A stretch of DNA of 39,482 nucleotides from CAZQQN01 sp964549595 (lineage in GTDB: Bacteria; Bacteroidota; Bacteroidia; CAILMK01; CAYYUA01), in the NCBI GenBank assembly GCA_964549595.1, contig CAZJWK010000016.1, positions 1-39,482 on the forward strand, written 5' to 3'. Both the position numbers and the translations under genes were made by a program. This document shows, one piece after another, positions 1 through 8,113 of the stretch (positions are counted from its first letter, which is position 1; each line of letters starts with the position of its first letter). Below the pieces are notes generated by a model, which was given only the letters and a program-made list of their open reading frames with translations, made no database searches and was not told the DNA's origin.

Positions 1-2
1 CA

Positions 3-554
3 GCCTATATCCTTTACATCTGAACTTTTGACTTACCCGCCTATGCCGAAAAAGGCTATGATCGAACCAAAACCTTTGGGGCTACGCTCGGAACCGTCAG
101 AGATTGGATGCGGCCCGTAGCTGCCCTTGGAGCAGGATTACTGGCTGACAAATTCCGGGCTTCTCGTACGGTTGGTGCCGCATTTTTAATCCTTATTGCG
201 ACTTATGCTTCCTTGTTTTTCATCCATCCTTCGGGCGGTAACATTGAGATTTTGTGGGTCCAGGTCATTTTGGCAGGGTTAGCGGCCTTTGCACTCCGGG
301 GCATTTACTTTGCCATGCTTGAAGAAATCGGCATTCCCAACGCATTAACCGGAACCACCGTAGGCTTGGTTTCCTTCATCGGCTTCATGCCTGATCTCTT
401 TGCCCACCTGCTTTCCGGTTGGTTTGTGGATCGTTTTGATGGGCTACTGGGCTACCATTATTATTTTGGTTTTTTAGGGGTTGTGGCAGTAATTGGGTTG
501 ATGGCTGTCGTAGGGATTTCTGCCAAGGGTGAGCAAAAAGAGGTTAGAAATTGA
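3..554 (+). pseudogene. MFS transporter, C-terminal half, with in-frame stop
   Basis: The reading frame runs into the window from the left and ends at 554. Its last 150 residues contain several hydrophobic segments separated by short charged loops (ADKFRAS, DRFDG), as in the C-terminal half of a major facilitator superfamily permease; the segment PNALTGTTVG followed by a helix and a second aspartate-rich loop is typical of putative sugar/organic-acid MFS proteins. The frame is open from position 3 except for a TGA at 21-23, between YILYI and TFDLPAYAEKG, where a Trp codon (TGG) would fit an MFS helix. Transporter-like sequence continues on both sides, and no good start codon follows before ATG 108, which would lie mid-protein. 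TGA is used as a normal stop by neighbours (5129-5131, 17241-17243). I read it as a nonsense-mutated transporter; a sequencing error is the alternative. Substrate is unknown. Confidence 0.6.
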
Positions 555-1220
555 TATTGACGGTCAATGTTATTCAGCCCCATTTCGCTTAACAACCTTA
601 TAAGTTCTTTGAAATCTTGGCTGAATTCCATTTAGAAAAAATTAAAGTACGGCTATTTAGTGCAAGCTCCGCTTCACCCACTTACAATGGATTGCAAGCA
701 AAAGTTGTATTAAGTAAAGAACAAATTCGGCAATATGATCAATGGCAGGGATATGAGTAATGAAACGCTGATGACAAGGATTAAGCAAATGAGCACTGAA
801 TCATTTATTTATTTAATCAGTGCCAATCAGCCAGATCATTTCAATTATTAACGAAGATACCAAAGTATTTTGATAAACTGTTAGCGTCATGGTTTTTCTA
901 ACATCCATTTGATTCCTGGAAAAATACACCCTCTTAGTCATTGTTCAGCGCTATCCCATAGATGGTTTGATTTCTTCTTTCGCTTCATGCAGGATCTTTT
1001 TGACCCCGATTTAACGGGCTGGTTTAACAACCGAATGATTGGCTTTCTTCTGTTATAATTTTGAAGTTTCAGTTATAGTAAAAAGAATTAATGGACTGAC
1101 AGAGCTTTTAGTGATTGTGAACCTGCAAGTTGACAAAACCTGATTTGAAAAATTTGAGCATATTAAAACGGTTTTTGCCATGCTTATCCTGTTTTCCTTA
1201 GTTTTGAAGAAAAAGAGCTT
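555..1220. other. Long non-coding or decayed stretch
   Basis: About 666 bp without a convincing gene. Three short stop-bounded frames on + have protein-like composition but no start or recognisable family: 593-760 (ending QYDQWQGYE), 714-851 (with an ATG at 735, overlapping the first in another frame), and roughly 890-1057 (ending FNNRMIGFLLL). Overlapping fragments in different frames are what a frameshifted dead gene looks like, and the upstream transporter is also broken. A minus-strand frame at 1053-1292 overlaps the start of the next gene and looks spurious. Nothing resembling an RNA gene or transposon end was seen. Confidence 0.4.
1174..1206 (+). promoter_or_regulatory. Bacteroidota-type promoter
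   Basis: TTTG at 1174-1177 and TAGTTTTG at 1199-1206, which matches the Bacteroidota -7 element TAnnTTTG exactly, are separated by 21 bp. The -7 element lies 14 bp before the ATG at 1221, giving a very short leader, as is common in this phylum. Confidence 0.5.
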
Positions 1221-1754
1221 ATGGACCAACAAAGCTTGAATGTAGGAACCAAGGTTTATCATCCTGATTATGGAGATGGCGTGTTGCGACAAGTAACATT
1301 GTACAGCTTAACCATTTTTTTCCGGAATCATGGGGATAAGCAACTGGAACCCAATGATGAGTCACTGGAAATTACGGAAGAAGGCTTGGGAGAACCGCCC
1401 CTTATTTCCCCGGATGAGGTGGAAATGGCTTTAACAGCTGTGTTGGAAAAATACACGGATGTTTCTTTGCCGGTAAAAATAGCTGATAAATGGAAAGGAG
1501 GAAAGGTTGAGCTAAAGTCTAAAGACCCTGAGCAAAAGTCCAAAGAAATCACAATTGATACCTTATTCCATAAAATTGTATTGGTCAGGGAAAAGCTTAG
1601 GGTCCTGGAGCAAAATATCAATAGTCAACCGAATTTGACGGATCAGGAAAAAGTTCAGTTGCAACAGTACATTACCAAGGCTTATGGTACACTGACTACA
1701 TTCAATGTTTTGTTCAAGGAAGAATCGGATACGTTTAAGGGTCAAAAAAGTTAA
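1221..1754 (+). CDS. Conserved hypothetical protein, SH3/Tudor-like N-terminus
   Basis: A 177-residue soluble, acidic protein with no signal peptide. Residues about 8-45 (GTKVYHPDYGDGVLRQV) have the spacing of the small SH3-like or Tudor-like beta barrel found at the N-terminus of CarD-type and UvrD-tail proteins (G-x-x-V-x-H-x-x-Y/F-G-x-G-x-V). The rest is predicted helical: residues about 62-80 and 112-170 are rich in Glu, Lys, Leu and Gln and could form a helical pair. I do not recognise a named family. The barrel suggests nucleic-acid or protein binding, but this is inference. A purine-rich stretch (GAAGAAAAAGAG) just ahead of the ATG and a promoter match at 1174-1206 support the start. 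The gene is separated by 83 bp from the next, which has its own promoter match. Confidence 0.75.
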   Translation: MDQQSLNVGTKVYHPDYGDGVLRQVTLYSLTIFFRNHGDKQLEPNDESLEITEEGLGEPPLISPDEVEMALTAVLEKYTDVSLPVKIADKWKGGKVELKSKDPEQKSKEITIDTLFHKIVLVREKLRVLEQNINSQPNLTDQEKVQLQQYITKAYGTLTTFNVLFKEESDTFKGQKS

Positions 1755-1786
1755 AAATTTACACGCTCCGTGCCACTTAACTTTTG

Positions 1787-1817
1787 TTTGCCCATTTCAG
1801 GGATTATCCTAACTTTC
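1787..1817 (+). promoter_or_regulatory. Bacteroidota-type promoter
   Basis: TTTG at 1787-1790, a 19-bp spacer, and TAACTTTC at 1810-1817 (7 of 8 to TAnnTTTG). Transcription would begin near 1824, just before the ATG at 1838. This also argues against the in-frame ATG at 1784, which would lie upstream of the promoter. Confidence 0.5.
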
Positions 1818-1837
1818 AACCCCAAAATAACGACTCC

Positions 1838-4800
1838 ATGAAGCCATTTACTTTCTTAGCCCTGCTCCTCATGAGCAGCATTTCAGCTTTTGCCATTTTT
1901 GGCAATGAGGATAAGGACAAGGATCAATCGCGGATTGATCAAATCGATTATTCCGGGCTGTCCTTCCGCAGCATCGGGCCGGCCATGACGGCCGGGCGCA
2001 TAGCGGACATAGCCGTGAACCCCAACGACCACCAGGAGTACTATTTGGCCGTAGCCTCTGGGGGTGTCTGGAAAACGGAAAATGGCGGAACCACCTTTAA
2101 ACCGGTTTTCGACAACCAGGGTTCCTATTCCATCGGCTGTGTGACCATCGATCCGCACAATGAGCACACGATCTGGGTGGGAACGGGTGAAAACAACAAC
2201 CAGCGCAGTGTGGCTTATGGCGATGGCGTTTACAAAAGCACGGACGGTGGCCAATCCTGGGAGAACATGGGCCTGGAAAAATCCGAACACATCGGGAACA
2301 TTGTCGTCCACCCGGATGACCCGGACATTGTTTACGTGGCGGCTTACGGCCCGCTCTGGGATGCCGGTGGCGACCGTGGCTTGTACAAAACCACGAATGG
2401 TGGCAAAACATGGGAAAAAATTTTGGAAGTGGATAAGCATACGGGCATCAATGAAGTACACCTGGATCCGCGTAACCCGGAGATTATGTACGCCTGCGCA
2501 CACCAGCGCAGGAGGCGCGTATTCACGTATGTGGGAGGCGGCCCCGGTTCGGCGGTTTACAAATCAACTGATGGAGGGGAAAATTGGCGGGAGCTTAAAG
2601 AAGGCCTCCCTAATTCTATCATGGGCCGTATCGGGCTCGATATATCTCCGGCTAATCCGGATTATGTGTATGCCATCATTGAAGCCAAGAAAGATGATGA
2701 GGAAGGATTCTACCGGTCCACTAACCGCGGGGAAAGCTGGCAGAAAATGAGCAACTACTCCACGAGCGGCAATTATTACCAGGAGATCATTGCCGATCCG
2801 CATGACAAGAATAAGGTTTTCTCCATGAATACCTTCCTCCACCACACGGAAGATGGGGGGAGAAACTTTCAGAAAACAGGCATTGAAAGCAAACATGTGG
2901 ATGACCACGCCATGTGGATTGATCCTGAGGACCCCAATCACTGGATGCTGGGTTGTGACGGAGGTGTTTACGAAACCTATGACCATGCCAAAACCTGGGA
3001 TTTTAAGGATAACTTGCCCATCACCCAGTTTTACAAGGTGGCCGTGGATAACGCTAAGCCTTTTTACAATGTCTATGGCGGTACACAGGACAACAATACA
3101 CTGGCTGGACCTTCCCGTACTGTCAATAACCACGGCATTTTGACCAGGGATTGGACCATCACAAAGGGCGGTGATGGTTTCAAGCCGGCTATTGACCCGA
3201 AAAATCCGAACATAGTTTATTCACAGTCCCAATATGGCTGGCTGGTTCGTTATGATAAGCAAAGTGGCGAAACCGTTGGAATTAAGCCGGTAGCGCGAAA
3301 GGGGGAACCTCCTCTGCGCTGGAATTGGAATGCCCCTTTGCTGATTAGCCCGCATAATCACAAAAGACTTTATTTTGCGGCCAATAAGGTTTTTAAAAGT
3401 GATAACAGGGGAGATTCCTGGGAAGTCATCAGTCCGGACCTGACCCGGCAGATTAATCGTAACGAATTGCCGGTTATGGGAAGGATTCAGAGTGTGGATG
3501 CCATTGAAAAAAACCAATCCACCTCGATTTACGGCAATATAACGGCCCTGGATGAATCTCCTTTGCAGGAAGGATTGCTTTATGCCGGCACAGATGATGG
3601 CCTCGTGCAGGTTAGCAATGATGGCGGAGATAACTGGCGGGAGATAAGCGACTTCCCGGAAGTACCCGAACGCACCTATGTGGATGGCATACTTACTTCT
3701 AAGTTTGATAAGTATACCGTTTATGTGGCCTTTAACAATCACAAGAACGGGGATTTCAAACCCTATATTTTGAAAAGTACTGATAAGGGCCAGAGTTGGG
3801 AGCATATTGCTTCTGATTTGCCCGATCGCGGATCGGTTTATGACATTGAGCAAGACCATAAGGATAAGGATCTCCTGTTTGCCGGTACTGAATTTGGCGT
3901 CTTTTACACCTACAATGGCGGAAATGATTGGGTTGAGCTGGATAAGGGATTGCCAACCATAGCAGTTCGGGATATTGAAATCCAGAAACGGGAAGATGAC
4001 CTGGTTCTGGCGACTTTCGGACGTAGCTTCTACATATTGGATAATTACGCGCCCCTACGTCAAATGAATAGGGAGCTACCTAATCAAGATGCTCATATGT
4101 TCCCGATAAAGGATGCTTTGATGTTCGTGGATGCTCGCCCTTTAGGAGGCAAAGGGAAAGCCAGTCAAGGGGATAACCTGTTTACAGCACCGAATCCGCC
4201 CATAGGGGCTAAATTTACTTATTACCTGGGAGATACCTTGAAAACGGCCAGAGAAAAACGTCTGGAAAAAGAGAAAAAGCTGATCAAAGAAGATAAAGAC
4301 GTACATTACCCAAGCAAGGCAGAATTGCGGAAAGAAGACCGCGAAAAAGAACCCTATTTGCTTTTTACAGTTTACAATGATAACATGAAGCCGGTCCGTA
4401 AGATTAAAGAAAAGAATCCTAAAAGCGGTATTCATCAGGTTGTTTGGGATTTCAGGCATTCGCCTAAGACGGCTATCAAGCTAAAGGAACCAGATCCTGG
4501 TCGCTATGGCGAGCCTGATCAAGGGCCTTTGGCTTTGCCGGGTACTTATTATGTGACCATGCATAAGATAGAAAATGATGAGCCTATATTATTAACCGAT
4601 ACTACAAAATTCCAGTGCCGGTGGCTAAAAAACCTGACGCTTCCGCCAAAGGATAAAAAGGCTTTGCTGGCTTTCCAGGAAAAGGTTGAGAAGCTCAGAA
4701 GGGCTGTTGATGCTTCACGAAAGATAAAGAAAGATTTGGATAAACGATTGAAACACATTGAAAAAGCGGTAGAAACATCGCCCGAGTTGGATATAAGCTT

Positions 4801-5131
4801 AATGCAGGAAATAAAAGCAGCCGAAAATGAACTTTACAAGGCCGATACCATGCTATTTGGGGATAAAACACTGGCCAAGCGGCAATTTCCTACCCGGAAC
4901 AGTATATCCAAAAGGGTTGGCATAATCATTTGGAGCCTTTGGCGCTCACGCTCAACCCCAACGGAAACAACCCGAAACCTTTATAAAGATGCCGGAAAAG
5001 GCTTTGAAGAAGCCCGTGCGTACTTAAAGGCTGCCAAGCAGAAAGTGGATAGCCTCCAGGCCAAGCTTAAACAAGAAGAAACGCCTTACACACCCGGTAT
5101 GGATTTAATTGAGGATTGGAAGCGGGAGTGA
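1838..5131 (+). CDS. Secreted BNR/sortilin-type beta-propeller protein
   Basis: A 1097-residue exported protein. It starts with a signal peptide (MKPFTFLALLLMSS, cleavage near residue 20). The body holds many BNR/Asp-box repeats with the pattern S/T-x-D-x-G-x-x-W: STDGGQSW, TTNGGKTW, STDGGENW, STNRGESW, SDNRGDSW, SNDGGDNW, STDKGQSW, TYNGGNDW, as in the VPS10/sortilin-like WD40/YVTN/BNR proteins often annotated 'glycosyl hydrolase' in Bacteroidota. The C-terminal third is a charged helical region (about 820-1000) followed by the conserved tail FPTRNSISKRVG...IWSLW. Length is normal for this family. No T9SS sorting domain is evident. Enzyme activity is not established for the family; binding of protein or glycan ligands is equally likely. 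The first roughly 900 bp are much richer in GC than the rest. The start at 1838 is chosen for the signal peptide and the promoter at 1787-1817. Confidence 0.85.
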   Translation: MKPFTFLALLLMSSISAFAIFGNEDKDKDQSRIDQIDYSGLSFRSIGPAMTAGRIADIAVNPNDHQEYYLAVASGGVWKTENGGTTFKPVFDNQGSYSIGCVTIDPHNEHTIWVGTGENNNQRSVAYGDGVYKSTDGGQSWENMGLEKSEHIGNIVVHPDDPDIVYVAAYGPLWDAGGDRGLYKTTNGGKTWEKILEVDKHTGINEVHLDPRNPEIMYACAHQRRRRVFTYVGGGPGSAVYKSTDGGENWRELKEGLPNSIMGRIGLDISPANPDYVYAIIEAKKDDEEGFYRSTNRGESWQKMSNYSTSGNYYQEIIADPHDKNKVFSMNTFLHHTEDGGRNFQKTGIESKHVDDHAMWIDPEDPNHWMLGCDGGVYETYDHAKTWDFKDNLPITQFYKVAVDNAKPFYNVYGGTQDNNTLAGPSRTVNNHGILTRDWTITKGGDGFKPAIDPKNPNIVYSQSQYGWLVRYDKQSGETVGIKPVARKGEPPLRWNWNAPLLISPHNHKRLYFAANKVFKSDNRGDSWEVISPDLTRQINRNELPVMGRIQSVDAIEKNQSTSIYGNITALDESPLQEGLLYAGTDDGLVQVSNDGGDNWREISDFPEVPERTYVDGILTSKFDKYTVYVAFNNHKNGDFKPYILKSTDKGQSWEHIASDLPDRGSVYDIEQDHKDKDLLFAGTEFGVFYTYNGGNDWVELDKGLPTIAVRDIEIQKREDDLVLATFGRSFYILDNYAPLRQMNRELPNQDAHMFPIKDALMFVDARPLGGKGKASQGDNLFTAPNPPIGAKFTYYLGDTLKTAREKRLEKEKKLIKEDKDVHYPSKAELRKEDREKEPYLLFTVYNDNMKPVRKIKEKNPKSGIHQVVWDFRHSPKTAIKLKEPDPGRYGEPDQGPLALPGTYYVTMHKIENDEPILLTDTTKFQCRWLKNLTLPPKDKKALLAFQEKVEKLRRAVDASRKIKKDLDKRLKHIEKAVETSPELDISLMQEIKAAENELYKADTMLFGDKTLAKRQFPTRNSISKRVGIIIWSLWRSRSTPTETTRNLYKDAGKGFEEARAYLKAAKQKVDSLQAKLKQEETPYTPGMDLIEDWKRE

Positions 5132-5178
5132 CCCTAAATATCAAAGATTTATTCATCACAATATTGACTGAGTGAGCC

Positions 5179-5198
5179 AACGTTTTAAGGAAAACGTT
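5179..5198. repeat. Perfect inverted repeat upstream of OmpA-like gene
   Basis: AACGTTTT-AAGG-AAAACGTT, an 8-bp perfect inverted repeat with a 4-nt loop, lies 20 bp before the ATG at 5219 and 47 bp after the preceding stop. There is no T-tract after it, so a terminator is unlikely. It could be an operator or a leader stem-loop. Confidence 0.5.
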
Positions 5199-5218
5199 AA
5201 ACCAACTTTTATTTATCA

Positions 5219-5761
5219 ATGAGGTTTAGTGGGTGGATTATTCTTCTTTTGGGCATTTATCAGACTGTTATGGCACAGGCTGAATTCCCGATTACGGATT
5301 TTAATATGGTAAAGGCCAATGATTCAATAGCGGTTTGGGAATTTAACCCGTATTATTTTCAAACCGTTTTGGATGATCCCAGAGTGGATTTTCGGAAAAG
5401 TATGAAAAGGCAAAAAAATAGGGAACAATTCTTCCTGGATACTATACAAAGCATCGTTAACACCTTTAATCATGTAGACCATTATGAATTTGCTTTTCAT
5501 ACGGATTGCAGAGCCCCCGCCAAATACAATAAGGCACTGTCCCAAATACGAGCCGATTCCTTTAAAAATTACTTAAGCAGAAAAACCAACTTAAATCTTG
5601 CCCCATTTCTTTTTAAAGGTTATGGAGAAAGTCGATTAAAAAATGGTTGTTGGTGTGAAGAGGGTAAAGGGCCTGGTAAGGATTGCCCTGATAAAAAACA
5701 TAGGACTAACCGGAGAACAGAATTCATCCTTTATTTGGAAGGAAAAAGCAGTGATGATTAA
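5219..5761 (+). CDS. OmpA-family C-terminal domain protein
   Basis: A 180-residue protein with a cleavable signal peptide (WIILLLGIYQTVMAQA, cut near residue 20). Residues about 85-175 form an OmpA-like peptidoglycan-binding domain: YEFAFHTD near 100, then KALSQIRADSFKNYL, FKGYGESRLKNGC, and the closing HRTNRRTEF motif. Two positions are characteristic: the Asp in HTD and the Arg of NRRTEF, which in OmpA domains contact diaminopimelate. Two cysteine-containing insertions (NGCWCEEG and KDCPDKK) sit in the loop before HRTNRRTEF, as in other Bacteroidota OmpA proteins. There is no barrel, so it is probably a periplasmic or outer-membrane-associated wall anchor. It follows the BNR protein by 87 bp with a perfect inverted repeat in between, so it may be separately regulated. 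Confidence 0.85.
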   Translation: MRFSGWIILLLGIYQTVMAQAEFPITDFNMVKANDSIAVWEFNPYYFQTVLDDPRVDFRKSMKRQKNREQFFLDTIQSIVNTFNHVDHYEFAFHTDCRAPAKYNKALSQIRADSFKNYLSRKTNLNLAPFLFKGYGESRLKNGCWCEEGKGPGKDCPDKKHRTNRRTEFILYLEGKSSDD

Positions 5762-5971
5762 AAAGGGAAGTTAAATAGCTATTTTAATAAGGGTCTGAAT
5801 CCTCATTTTATTTTCTGGTTAATGGGGTTGAAATCCCTGGCAGGAATTTTTTAAACGGAATAGATTTGTATCCTGATTTCCACTTTTGGAAGCTTTGCCT
5901 GAAAGCTCGCCTATCCCACCTATGTATTCTGCCAAACAATAGGGGGCAATACATAAAGATAAATGCTTCCT

Positions 5972-6772
5972 CTACCCAACCAAACTCTGCTTATTCACAT
6001 TCCTCAATGTTTGCTTAGTGAATTCATAGCCTATTTCATACAGCTCTTCCGCCTTGGATAACCTAAGGATATTATAACGATTTAAAGCCGGTGGCTCTAT
6101 AAGAAGATCAAATTTTTCTTTTTTATCCATTATATTACTGGCCACACTAAGTTGGAAAGTTCGCTGGGCAATATCCACCAGGTTATTAAAATCCTTTTCG
6201 TAACCAAGGGGATTGGCATTTACACCAATTAATTTTTTACAATACTGGTTAAGCGGTTCATAAGGCAAATTATTCAACAGACCACCGTCTACATAAATAT
6301 CGTCCCCGATTTGTACAGGACTAAAAAGAACAGGTATGGAGGAAGAAGCCAATACCGGTTTAATCAGTTCACCTTCTTCAAAGAACCGAGTCTCCCCCTT
6401 TTTAAAATCCGTAGCATTAACCACCAAAGGCTTTTTTAGATCTTCAAAGTGCTTTGCCGATAAGTTATTCTTAAGCAGCTTGACAAAACCACTAAGCCTA
6501 AGCAAGCCCGTTCTGGGAAAAGATATGCGAACAAAACTAAAGAATCCCTCATCCTTAAATACCCGAAAAATGTCATCGGGCTTCCATCCATCGGTATAAA
6601 ACGCTCCAACGATTGCTCCTGAGCTAACCCCACACACCAAATCCGGATAAATATCCGCTTCTTCTAAAGCTTTTAAAACCCCTATATGGCTAATCCCCCT
6701 TGCCCCACCACCGGAGAACACAATCCCGAGATCATGTTTTTTGTTTAATTTCGTAAAAAGTTGACTCAGCAT
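5972..6772 (-). CDS. Patatin-like phospholipase
   Basis: A 266-residue patatin-family serine hydrolase. The oxyanion-hole motif GGGARG is at residues 21-26, the nucleophile elbow GVSSG at 48-52 (Ser50), and the catalytic Asp in the DGG motif at 162, so the Ser-Asp dyad is complete. No signal peptide or long C-terminal barrel is present, which separates it from the longer Bacteroidota patatin/surface-antigen proteins and suggests a cytoplasmic acyl-lipid hydrolase similar to the RssA/YlbK group. It is transcribed away from the MgtC-like gene with 38 bp between starts. A -7 promoter match (TAGCTTTG on the minus strand) lies at 6804-6811. Substrate cannot be read from the sequence. Confidence 0.9.
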   Translation of the reverse strand: MLSQLFTKLNKKHDLGIVFSGGGARGISHIGVLKALEEADIYPDLVCGVSSGAIVGAFYTDGWKPDDIFRVFKDEGFFSFVRISFPRTGLLRLSGFVKLLKNNLSAKHFEDLKKPLVVNATDFKKGETRFFEEGELIKPVLASSSIPVLFSPVQIGDDIYVDGGLLNNLPYEPLNQYCKKLIGVNANPLGYEKDFNNLVDIAQRTFQLSVASNIMDKKEKFDLLIEPPALNRYNILRLSKAEELYEIGYEFTKQTLRNVNKQSLVG

Positions 6773-6803
6773 GGGTTATTTTAAAAAAACATTTTAGCCT
6801 TTA

Positions 6804-6811
6804 CAAAGCTA
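6804..6811 (-). promoter_or_regulatory. -7 promoter element of patatin gene
   Basis: On the minus strand this reads TAGCTTTG, an exact TAnnTTTG match. It sits 31 bp before the patatin start and abuts the first base of the divergent MgtC gene's start codon. No clear TTTG is seen 19 bp upstream, so the promoter is only half supported. Confidence 0.4.
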
Positions 6812-8106
6812 TGCAAGAGTTTCTGGACACCATCCCCGAAGACCTTAAATATTTTGTCGTTGTTGCCCTTTTGTCTTTGCTTATTGGATTAGAACAAAGG
6901 GGTTTGCACTGGGCGTCTTCCGAAGAGGATTTCGAAAAACCGGTTTTCGGAACCGACCGTACTTTTGCCTTGATCGGTATCTTTGGGTTTATTCTCTTTA
7001 TACTGGACCCGGCTCAATTAAGGCTTTACGTCATAGGCGGCGTTACTTTAGGCGCTTTACTGGCCATTTTTTATTACTCCAAAACAAAAGCCGGCGAGGA
7101 ATATGGCCTTACCAGTGTAATGATTGCTTTTATCACTTACTGTCTGGGTCCTTTAGTGGTTACCCAACCCCCCTGGATGGTTTTGTTAATATTTGTCTCG
7201 GTAATCCTTCTTGCTGAACTTAAGCCGACTTTTACCAGGTTCTCCCAAAGGTTTCAAAAAGAAGATTTCACCACCTTAGCCAAATTTCTTATCCTTACAG
7301 GTGTCATTCTTCCAATTGTCCCTGATAAACCGGTTTTTGATTTAATTCCAACCACCCCTTACAAGGTTTGGCTTGCTGTGGTTATTGTCTCTGCCATATC
7401 GTATTTCAGCTACCTTCTAAGGAAATATGTTTTCAAAAAGTCGGGCATTCTGGTTACCGGATTATTGGGCGGGCTTTACAGCAGTACGGCTACTACGCTG
7501 ATAATAGCCCGGAAAAGCAATCAAGATCGACAGCCTACCATTTTTTACACCGTTTCCATTGTTTTTTCAACGGCCATGATGTTTATCAGGATCTATATCC
7601 TTATGCTCTTTTTTAACGCCCAATTGGCATTTGAATTGACAACGCCTTTCCTGGTTTTATTTTTATTATCCTTGGGACTGGGAACTTGGCTTTATTTTCA
7701 AAACCGACCGGAAAATAATTTGCCGGTGGATACCGGAGAACAACAGACCAACCCCCTGGAACTAAAGGTTGCCATTATTTTTGCGCTATTATTCCTTCTT
7801 TTCAGTATCGTCACCAAGTTTGCCCTGAATTCCTTCGGGGTTTTTGGCGTGAAAATATTATCCTTAATAGTCGGGATAACCGATATCACGCCTTTTTTAA
7901 TCAATATTTTCGAGGGGAATTATGCCCTAAATATAACCTCATTAGCCCAAGCCACTTTATTGGCCACCGCCAGTAACAACCTCTTAAAAGCTATCTATAC
8001 AGCAATTATCAGTAGAGAAAGGACACGCTATTACGCTACCAGTGCCCTCATTATTATTTTTGTCTTAACATTGGCTGCTGCTTTTATTTTTCCTGTAACC
8101 ACTTAA
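6811..8106 (+). CDS. MgtC/SapB-family membrane protein with DUF4010
   Basis: A 431-residue integral membrane protein with about a dozen hydrophobic segments. The N-terminal part (about 15-150) matches the MgtC/SapB fold: LLSLLIGLEQRG, then FGTDRTFALIGIFGF, corresponding to the conserved arginine-containing first helices and the R-T-x-x-L motif of MgtC. The C-terminal half (about 180-425), with GLLGGLYSSTATTLIIAR and LLATASNNLLKAIYT, matches DUF4010. The combined MgtC-DUF4010 architecture is widespread and functionally uncharacterised. Classical MgtC proteins affect magnesium stress and membrane energetics, but that role should not be transferred with confidence. It is followed after 7 bp by an SDR gene, so the two are probably one transcript. 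Confidence 0.85.
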   Translation: MQEFLDTIPEDLKYFVVVALLSLLIGLEQRGLHWASSEEDFEKPVFGTDRTFALIGIFGFILFILDPAQLRLYVIGGVTLGALLAIFYYSKTKAGEEYGLTSVMIAFITYCLGPLVVTQPPWMVLLIFVSVILLAELKPTFTRFSQRFQKEDFTTLAKFLILTGVILPIVPDKPVFDLIPTTPYKVWLAVVIVSAISYFSYLLRKYVFKKSGILVTGLLGGLYSSTATTLIIARKSNQDRQPTIFYTVSIVFSTAMMFIRIYILMLFFNAQLAFELTTPFLVLFLLSLGLGTWLYFQNRPENNLPVDTGEQQTNPLELKVAIIFALLFLLFSIVTKFALNSFGVFGVKILSLIVGITDITPFLINIFEGNYALNITSLAQATLLATASNNLLKAIYTAIISRERTRYYATSALIIIFVLTLAAAFIFPVTT

Positions 8107-8113
8107 AAACCTA

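Noticed and set aside
1053..1292. Minus-strand ORF of 79 residues
   Set aside because: Low-complexity hydrophobic sequence overlapping the real start of the + gene at 1221; no family resemblance.
1784..1837. Upstream ATG extension of the BNR protein (18 extra residues)
   Set aside because: It would precede the promoter match at 1787-1817 and would place non-signal sequence before a clear signal peptide at 1838.
5773..5907. Short palindromes AAATAGCTATTT and AGCTTT-GCCTG-AAAGCT between convergent genes
   Set aside because: Six-base stems without T-tracts; expected by chance in AT-rich DNA.
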